Part shown: in pieces, positions 6,086-9,598 of the stretch | Numbering within the stretch: the stretch's first letter is position 1 | How the letters are laid out: every line of letters starts with the position of its first letter | Assembly (NCBI GenBank): GCA_902782805.1 | Contig: CACZON010000138.1 | Location: 1-9,598, forward strand | Direction: 5' to 3' | From: Oscillospiraceae bacterium | GTDB lineage: Bacteria > Bacillota > Clostridia > Oscillospirales > Acutalibacteraceae | Length of the DNA stretch: 9,598 bases | Program-made: the position numbers and the translations under genes | The notes under the pieces: model-generated | What the model was told of the DNA's origin: nothing | Databases searched by the model: none | What the model saw: only the letters and a program-made list of their open reading frames with translations

Positions 6086-7827
6086 TACGCGTCACCTCCT
6101 TCCTGGAGGCCGCCATGCTGGAGCACGCAGGTTTTGTAGTAATAGCCGTTTTCGTTCTGCATCAGTTCGCGGTGGGTGCCGAGTTCAACGATTCTGCCCT
6201 GGTCGAGAATGACGATCTTGTCCGCGTGCATCACGGAGGAAACACGCTGGGCGATGATGATCGTCGTCGCCTGAGTGGGCAGCTCGCGAAGCTGTTCCTG
6301 GATATAGCTTTCCGTTTCCATATCGACCGCGGAGGTCGTATCGTCGAGGATCAGGATCGGCGCGTGAACCGCCAGCGCGCGCGCAAGCGAAATGCGCTGC
6401 TTCTGGCCGCCGGATAGGCCGGTCCCGCGCTCGCCGATGATCGTATCGTAGCCTTCCGCCATATCCTTGACGAAGCTGCTGACGTCCGCGGCCTTTGCCG
6501 CCTGTTCAACAACCTCCATCGGGGCGTCCGGAACGCCGTAGGCGATATTCGATTCGAGCGTATCGGAGAAGAGGAATACGTCCTGCATCGTCATGCCGAT
6601 GCTGCCGCGCAGCTTCTGGAGATTGTAGTCGCGGACGTCGACGCCGTCGACGAGGACCTTTCCTTCGGAAACGTCGGTAAATCGGGCAATCAGGTTGATC
6701 AGCGAGGTTTTGCCGGAGCCCGTCGGGCCCATGATGCCGACCGTCTCGCCGGGGTTGATATGGAGATCGATATGATCGAGGACACTCGTGCTGCCGTAGT
6801 GCAGGGATACGTCCTCAAAATCAATTGCGCCCTGAACCTTTTCGGGGCTTTTGTCGACCTCGGGGCTTACGATCGAAACGTCGGCGTAATAGAGATCCTG
6901 AATCTTTTCGACCGACGCGAGGAACCTCTGGTGGCTGTTGACGATCATGCCGACCATATTCATCGGCTCGTTGAGCGCCCAGGAAAGGCCGAGGAAAAGC
7001 GTCAGCTCGCCGAGGGTGATCGCGTCGGTGCAGACGAGGATACCGCCGACCGTCAGGTTGATGACCGTTAAAAGCGAGCTCAGCGACTCGATGATCGGGC
7101 CGTATCTGAGCCAGAGATACGTCGCGCGAATATTGAGGTTTTTATACTCCTGGTTTTCCTTCTGGAACTTATCCATCTCGTAGTCTTCGCGGACGAAGGC
7201 CTTGACGACGCGGTTGCCGCTGATGTTTTCCTGGACGACCGTATTGAGCGAGGAAAGCTGCTGACGCGCGGCGCGGAACGCCGGGCGCACGACCTTCGAA
7301 AGCTTCCGGGCAACGATCGCCGTAAACGGCGTAACCGTCAGAAGGATCAGCGTATATTTCCAGTTGATGCTCATAAACACGATCATCGCAAAGGTGAGCA
7401 TAAAGATGCTTTCGACGGCATGCGGGAGGATCCAGCCGATAAAGCGGGCGATCATTTCAACGTCTCCGGAGCAGCGGTTAATCAGATCGCCGCCGGTGTT
7501 TTTCCGGTAGAATTCCGAGGTCTGGCCCATCAGCTTATGGAACAGCGCGCTCTTTAAGTTGCGTACCGCTTCCTGAGAAGCCTGCTCGGCGAGGACGTTG
7601 ACGAAATACCGGACCGTAACGAAAACGATTCCGACCACGAGCGCCCACAGGAGCATCGAGGTCAGCTTTTCGAACTGCATCTTCACCAATACTTCATCGA
7701 CGATGTCTTTAAAGATATAGGGCTCGTAAGTCATCAGCACAACGCCGAACACGTTGAGGATGATCGATGCGATCAGCTTCCATTTATGCCGACCCATCCA
7801 CTGCGTTGCCCATTTGACCGTTTCCAA
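6085..7827 (-). CDS. ABC exporter, ATP-binding/permease subunit with degenerate ATPase site (heterodimer partner 1)
   Basis: This is the promoter-proximal half of the heterodimeric exporter: 580 residues from the start chosen here, with six membrane helices then an ATPase domain. Motifs are Walker A GPTGSGKT (367-374), canonical signature LSGGQ (471-475), Walker B LILDD where D496 replaces the catalytic Glu, and Q527 replacing the switch-loop His (AQRVSS). These changes are characteristic of the subunit that supplies the degenerate site in TM287/288-type heterodimers, so they are not damage. The frame is open from a GTG at 7869, but no ribosome binding site precedes that codon. The TTG at 7825-7827 has GGAAGGTG 7 bases upstream and begins a typical METVKWATQWMGRHKW terminus, so I prefer it. 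An ATG at 7792-7794 is a further alternative. Confidence 0.9.
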   Translation of the reverse strand: METVKWATQWMGRHKWKLIASIILNVFGVVLMTYEPYIFKDIVDEVLVKMQFEKLTSMLLWALVVGIVFVTVRYFVNVLAEQASQEAVRNLKSALFHKLMGQTSEFYRKNTGGDLINRCSGDVEMIARFIGWILPHAVESIFMLTFAMIVFMSINWKYTLILLTVTPFTAIVARKLSKVVRPAFRAARQQLSSLNTVVQENISGNRVVKAFVREDYEMDKFQKENQEYKNLNIRATYLWLRYGPIIESLSSLLTVINLTVGGILVCTDAITLGELTLFLGLSWALNEPMNMVGMIVNSHQRFLASVEKIQDLYYADVSIVSPEVDKSPEKVQGAIDFEDVSLHYGSTSVLDHIDLHINPGETVGIMGPTGSGKTSLINLIARFTDVSEGKVLVDGVDVRDYNLQKLRGSIGMTMQDVFLFSDTLESNIAYGVPDAPMEVVEQAAKAADVSSFVKDMAEGYDTIIGERGTGLSGGQKQRISLARALAVHAPILILDDTTSAVDMETESYIQEQLRELPTQATTIIIAQRVSSVMHADKIVILDQGRIVELGTHRELMQNENGYYYKTCVLQHGGLQEGGDA

Positions 7828-7870
7828 TCGGCAGCACCTTCCTTTTTCTGAATTCGGGCTTTCACACACG

Positions 7871-7920
7871 AAAAGGCCACCGGAAACGCGAACGCCCGCC
7901 GCTCCGGTGGCTGCCCTTTT
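7871..7920 (-). terminator. Leader hairpin of the exporter operon, possible attenuator
   Basis: In the transcript GCCACCGGA pairs perfectly with TCCGGTGGC over 9 bp around an 18-base GC-rich loop. The flanking AAAAGG and CCTTTT can lengthen the helix. The 3' side ends in only four T. It begins about 15 bases after the predicted transcript start and ends 44 bases before the start codon. It is too far downstream of ttcA and behind the exporter's own promoter, so it is not simply the ttcA terminator. It may attenuate transcription or stabilise the message. Confidence 0.5.
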
Positions 7921-7941
7921 ACAATTCCTTGATACAATATA

Positions 7942-7970
7942 ATTATACCGATTTCGAAAGACGAATTCAA
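7942..7970 (-). promoter_or_regulatory. Promoter of the exporter operon
   Basis: On the minus strand TTGAAT (7965-7970) and a perfect TATAAT (7942-7947) are 17 bases apart. The predicted start near 7935 leaves a leader of about 108 bases, long for this window. The promoter sits 24 bases after the ttcA stop with no terminator between, so some read-through from ttcA is possible. Confidence 0.8.
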
Positions 7971-7994
7971 CAGGTATTTTCTTTTTTAGGGAAA

Positions 7995-8717
7995 TTATTT
8001 AGCCGTTCCCCAGCCTGCGATCTCTCCGCGCTGCATCGCGCCGAGAATTTTCGTTTTAAGGCCGGGGTATTGTTTCGAAAGCGAACGGAGCAGCTGCGCG
8101 GTTTCGGCGCGTGCGCTGACGCCGTCGCGCGGGCAGGCGGAGCGAAGAACCGGCAGCGAAAGCGCGTTCGCAACGCGGCGGATCTCCTTTTCTTCGCAGA
8201 AGATCATCGGGCGGATCACGGTGATTCCTTTGCGGGAGAGATAGGTTTTCGGGGAAAAACAATCGATTGTGCCGCCGTAAAGCAGATTCATCATAAACGT
8301 TTCGGCGGCGTCGTCGGCGTGGTGGCCGAGGGCAAGCTTATTGCAGGAAAGCTCGCGGCAGAGATTATGGAGCATCCCGCGGCGCATGCGCGCGCAGAGG
8401 CTGCAGGGATTTTTCTCCTTGCGTTCTTCAAAGATCACGTTCGCAAGCTGCGTCCGGCGCAGGGTAAACGGCACCGAGAGTTCGGCGCAGAGCGCTTCGA
8501 TCGCGGAATAATCGGCCTCGACCCCGCCGAAGCAGGGGTCGATCGAGATCGCGAAGAGCGAAAAAGGCGCGGGATAGTATTCGCGCAGTTTTGCCATTGC
8601 GCAGAGAAGCGTCAGCGAATCCTTCCCTCCGGAGACGCCGACGGCGATTTGATCGCCCGCTTCGATCATCCCGTATCGGTCGATCGCCGCGCGCAGGTAA
8701 CCGGTCAGTTTCTGCAT
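7995..8717 (-). CDS. ttcA: TtcA-type tRNA 2-thiocytidine synthesis protein (PP-loop ATPase)
   Basis: TtcA enzymes adenylate cytidine-32 of tRNA and replace its oxygen with sulfur, using a [4Fe-4S] cluster. The 240-residue protein has the PP-loop SGGKDS at 29-34, the family's cysteine pair in NPCSLCARMRRG (C105, C108), LGHHADDAAETFMMNLLYGG at 130-149, and a third cysteine C195 in SACPRDG. The CSLC-x-RMRRG motif favours TtcA over TilS (tRNA-Ile lysidine synthase) or thiouridylases. It is shorter than E. coli TtcA. Possible starts are GTG 8726, ATG 8723 and ATG 8717. I chose 8717 because GGTGAT (8722-8727) is correctly spaced as a ribosome binding site and the promoter predicts a start near 8728. 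TtcA and related enzymes are not separable by eye with full certainty. Confidence 0.88.
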   Translation of the reverse strand: MQKLTGYLRAAIDRYGMIEAGDQIAVGVSGGKDSLTLLCAMAKLREYYPAPFSLFAISIDPCFGGVEADYSAIEALCAELSVPFTLRRTQLANVIFEERKEKNPCSLCARMRRGMLHNLCRELSCNKLALGHHADDAAETFMMNLLYGGTIDCFSPKTYLSRKGITVIRPMIFCEEKEIRRVANALSLPVLRSACPRDGVSARAETAQLLRSLSKQYPGLKTKILGAMQRGEIAGWGTAK

Positions 8718-8734
8718 GTTCATCACCGCTTTTC

Positions 8735-8762
8735 ATTATACAGGATCCGGCGCGGCTTGCAA
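8735..8762 (-). promoter_or_regulatory. Promoter of ttcA
   Basis: On the minus strand TTGCAA (8757-8762) lies 16 bases before a perfect TATAAT (8735-8740). The predicted transcript start is only about 11 bases before the chosen ATG. The -35 box is at the centre of a perfect palindrome (8753-8766). Confidence 0.75.
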
Positions 8763-8766
8763 GCCG
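8753..8766. repeat. Perfect 14-bp palindrome over the ttcA -35 box
   Basis: CGGCTTGCAAGCCG is fully self-complementary and centred on TTGCAA. It resembles the inverted repeat over the araD -35 box, with GCTTGCAA in common. It may be an operator or chance. Confidence 0.4.
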
Positions 8767-8795
8767 AAAAAATGAAACGGCAGGCGAGGAAATGG

Positions 8796-8817
8796 GCGTA
8801 TTTTTATAAAAACACGC
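8796..8817. repeat. AT-rich near-palindrome between ttcA and rplM
   Basis: GCGTATTTTTA and TAAAAACACGC form a 22-bp inverted repeat with one mismatched pair and no spacer. It lies 41 bases upstream of the rplM -35 box. It could be a protein-binding site; it is too symmetrical to fold well as RNA. No function is assigned. Confidence 0.35.
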
Positions 8818-8857
8818 GAAAATGAGAGGTTTTGACCCGATAAATTAAATTTTTGTG

Positions 8858-8886
8858 TTGACAAGCAAAAAGGATTGTGCTATCAT
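8858..8886 (+). promoter_or_regulatory. Promoter of rplM-rpsI
   Basis: A perfect TTGACA (8858-8863) and TATCAT (8881-8886) are 17 bases apart. The AT-rich stretch just upstream (about 8840-8854) resembles an UP element, as expected for a strongly expressed ribosomal protein operon. Confidence 0.88.
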
Positions 8887-8892
8887 CATACT

Positions 8893-8987
8893 TGCTTGTT
8901 TATGGGGTTCTCTCATCGACGAAATATGAAATTCGATTTTTCATAAAAGCACATGAAAGATCATCTACAAAACGGAGGTAAAAATCT
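8893..8987 (+). promoter_or_regulatory. Leader of rplM-rpsI with a hairpin, possible r-protein leader
   Basis: The untranslated leader is about 95 bases. TATGAAA (8925-8931) and TTTCATA (8939-8945) form a perfect 7-bp hairpin with a 7-base loop. Firmicutes rplM operons often carry an L13 leader RNA that binds L13 and limits expression. I cannot confirm from memory that this sequence fits that family's consensus, so the role is inference from position. Confidence 0.4.
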
Positions 8988-9416
8988 ATGTCCACCTATA
9001 TGCCAAAAGCCGGTCAGGTCGACCGTAAATGGTATGTAATCGACGCCGCCGGCAAGCCGCTCGGAAGAGTTGCCGCCCAGGCCGCCGTACTGCTCAGAGG
9101 CAAACACAAGCCCATCTTTGCGCCGCACGTTGACTGCGGAGATCACGTGATCGTGATCAACTGCGCGCAGGCCGTTCTTACCGGAAAGAAGGCCCAGGAG
9201 AAGTATTACTATCGCCACACCGGCTACATCGGCCACCTCAAAGCTGTCCGCTACGACAAGCTGATGGCTACGAAGCCTGAGCTCGCGATGCAGCTCGCCG
9301 TTAAGAGAATGATTCCCGACACGACGATCGGCCACGACGCGTTCATGCGTCTTCGCACCTTCGCAGGCAGCGAGCACATCCACCAGGCCCAGAAACCTGA
9401 GACCTGGGAACTTTAA
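8988..9416 (+). CDS. rplM: 50S ribosomal protein L13
   Basis: L13 is an early assembly protein of the large ribosomal subunit that binds 23S rRNA. The 142 residues match the family in length and along the chain: KWYVIDAAGKPLGRVA near residues 14-29, LRGKHKPIFAPHVDCGDHVIVIN near 36-58, TGKKAQEKYYYRHTGYIG near 65-82, and the C-terminal RLRTFAGSEHIHQAQKPETWEL. The ATG has GGAGGT 8 bases upstream. It is the first gene of the usual rplM-rpsI operon, with rpsI 14 bases after its stop, and its own promoter and leader lie upstream. Nothing in the sequence looks unusual. Confidence 0.98.
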   Translation: MSTYMPKAGQVDRKWYVIDAAGKPLGRVAAQAAVLLRGKHKPIFAPHVDCGDHVIVINCAQAVLTGKKAQEKYYYRHTGYIGHLKAVRYDKLMATKPELAMQLAVKRMIPDTTIGHDAFMRLRTFAGSEHIHQAQKPETWEL

Positions 9417-9430
9417 GGAGGTAACAAGCT

Positions 9431-9598
9431 ATGTATGACAATACTCCTTTCTTCTACGGCACCGGAAGAAGAAAAAGCTCCGTCGCCCGCGTAAGACTTT
9501 ATCAGGGCACCGGCAGAATCACCATCAACGACCGTGATATCGACGATTATTTCGGCCTCGATACCTTAAAGCTCATCGTTCGTCAGCCCCTGGTTCTC
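9431..9598 (+). CDS. rpsI: 30S ribosomal protein S9 (partial, cut by window edge)
   Basis: S9 is a small-subunit protein whose C-terminal tail reaches the P-site tRNA; that tail lies beyond the window. The 56 visible codons start MYDNTPFFYGTGRRKSSVAR, which contains the family hallmark YGTGRRKSSVARV, followed by a GTGRITINDRDIDDYF segment and LIVRQPLVL. The ATG has GGAGG 9 bases upstream, placed directly after the rplM stop codon (TAAGGAGG), as is typical of this co-transcribed pair. Confidence 0.97.
   Translation, partial: MYDNTPFFYGTGRRKSSVARVRLYQGTGRITINDRDIDDYFGLDTLKLIVRQPLVL

Noticed and set aside
6085..7827. Exporter subunit read as inactive because of the Walker B Asp and switch Gln
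   Set aside because: The frame is intact and these exact changes are normal for the degenerate half of heterodimeric exporters.
7773..7970. 65-codon frame across the exporter leader as a possible leader peptide
   Set aside because: Its start lies in the -35 box, no ribosome binding site precedes a usable start after the predicted +1, and it overlaps the exporter gene's beginning.
7929..8825. 298-codon plus-strand frame over ttcA and the exporter promoter
   Set aside because: It is antisense to a clear TtcA gene, runs through two minus-strand promoters, and has Arg/Ala/Gly-rich low-information content.

Overview
The window looks like ordinary chromosome from an anaerobic, low-redox Gram-positive bacterium of the Clostridia/Firmicutes type. 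This is inferred from three things: feoA-feoA-feoB ferrous-iron genes, strong GGAGG ribosome binding sites on nearly every gene, and consensus TTGACA/TATAAT promoters with 16-17 bp spacers. An intracellular GH51/AraD arabinose-use pair and a heterodimeric ABC exporter fit the same picture. Third codon positions are rich in G and C, which creates long antisense shadow frames. The standard genetic code fits all genes. I see no insertion sequence, phage gene, CRISPR array, tRNA or rRNA.

Layout. Positions 1-1000 (minus strand) hold the start of a ferrous-iron uptake operon, two FeoA proteins followed by FeoB (cut by the window edge). A consensus promoter drives it, and four copies of an 18-bp palindrome (consensus RGTTAGC-N4-GCTAACY) are spread along it. 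Positions 1041-1646 hold a divergently transcribed single gene for soluble inorganic pyrophosphatase (ppa), closed by a two-way terminator shared with araD. Positions 1664-4060 hold a divergent pair: araD (L-ribulose-5-phosphate 4-epimerase, minus) and a cytoplasmic GH51 alpha-L-arabinofuranosidase (plus). Together they release arabinose from imported oligosaccharides and pass it toward xylulose 5-phosphate. Positions 4061-4264 hold a dense set of potential RNA helices followed by two tandem terminators.

Positions 4265-7970 (minus) hold a two-gene ABC exporter operon with overlapping stop and start codons. Its subunits are asymmetric: the first has Asp for the catalytic Glu and Gln for the switch His, and the second has an altered signature motif. 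A strong hairpin lies in its leader. Positions 7995-8762 (minus) hold a TtcA-type tRNA thiolation enzyme with a very short leader. Positions 8858-9598 (plus) hold the start of the rplM-rpsI ribosomal protein operon, with rpsI cut by the window edge.

I did not find a clearly new multi-gene system. The points most worth a second look are regulatory: the four-operator iron array, one copy of which fills the promoter spacer and one of which lies inside the operon; the hairpin in the exporter leader; and the structured region after the arabinofuranosidase gene.
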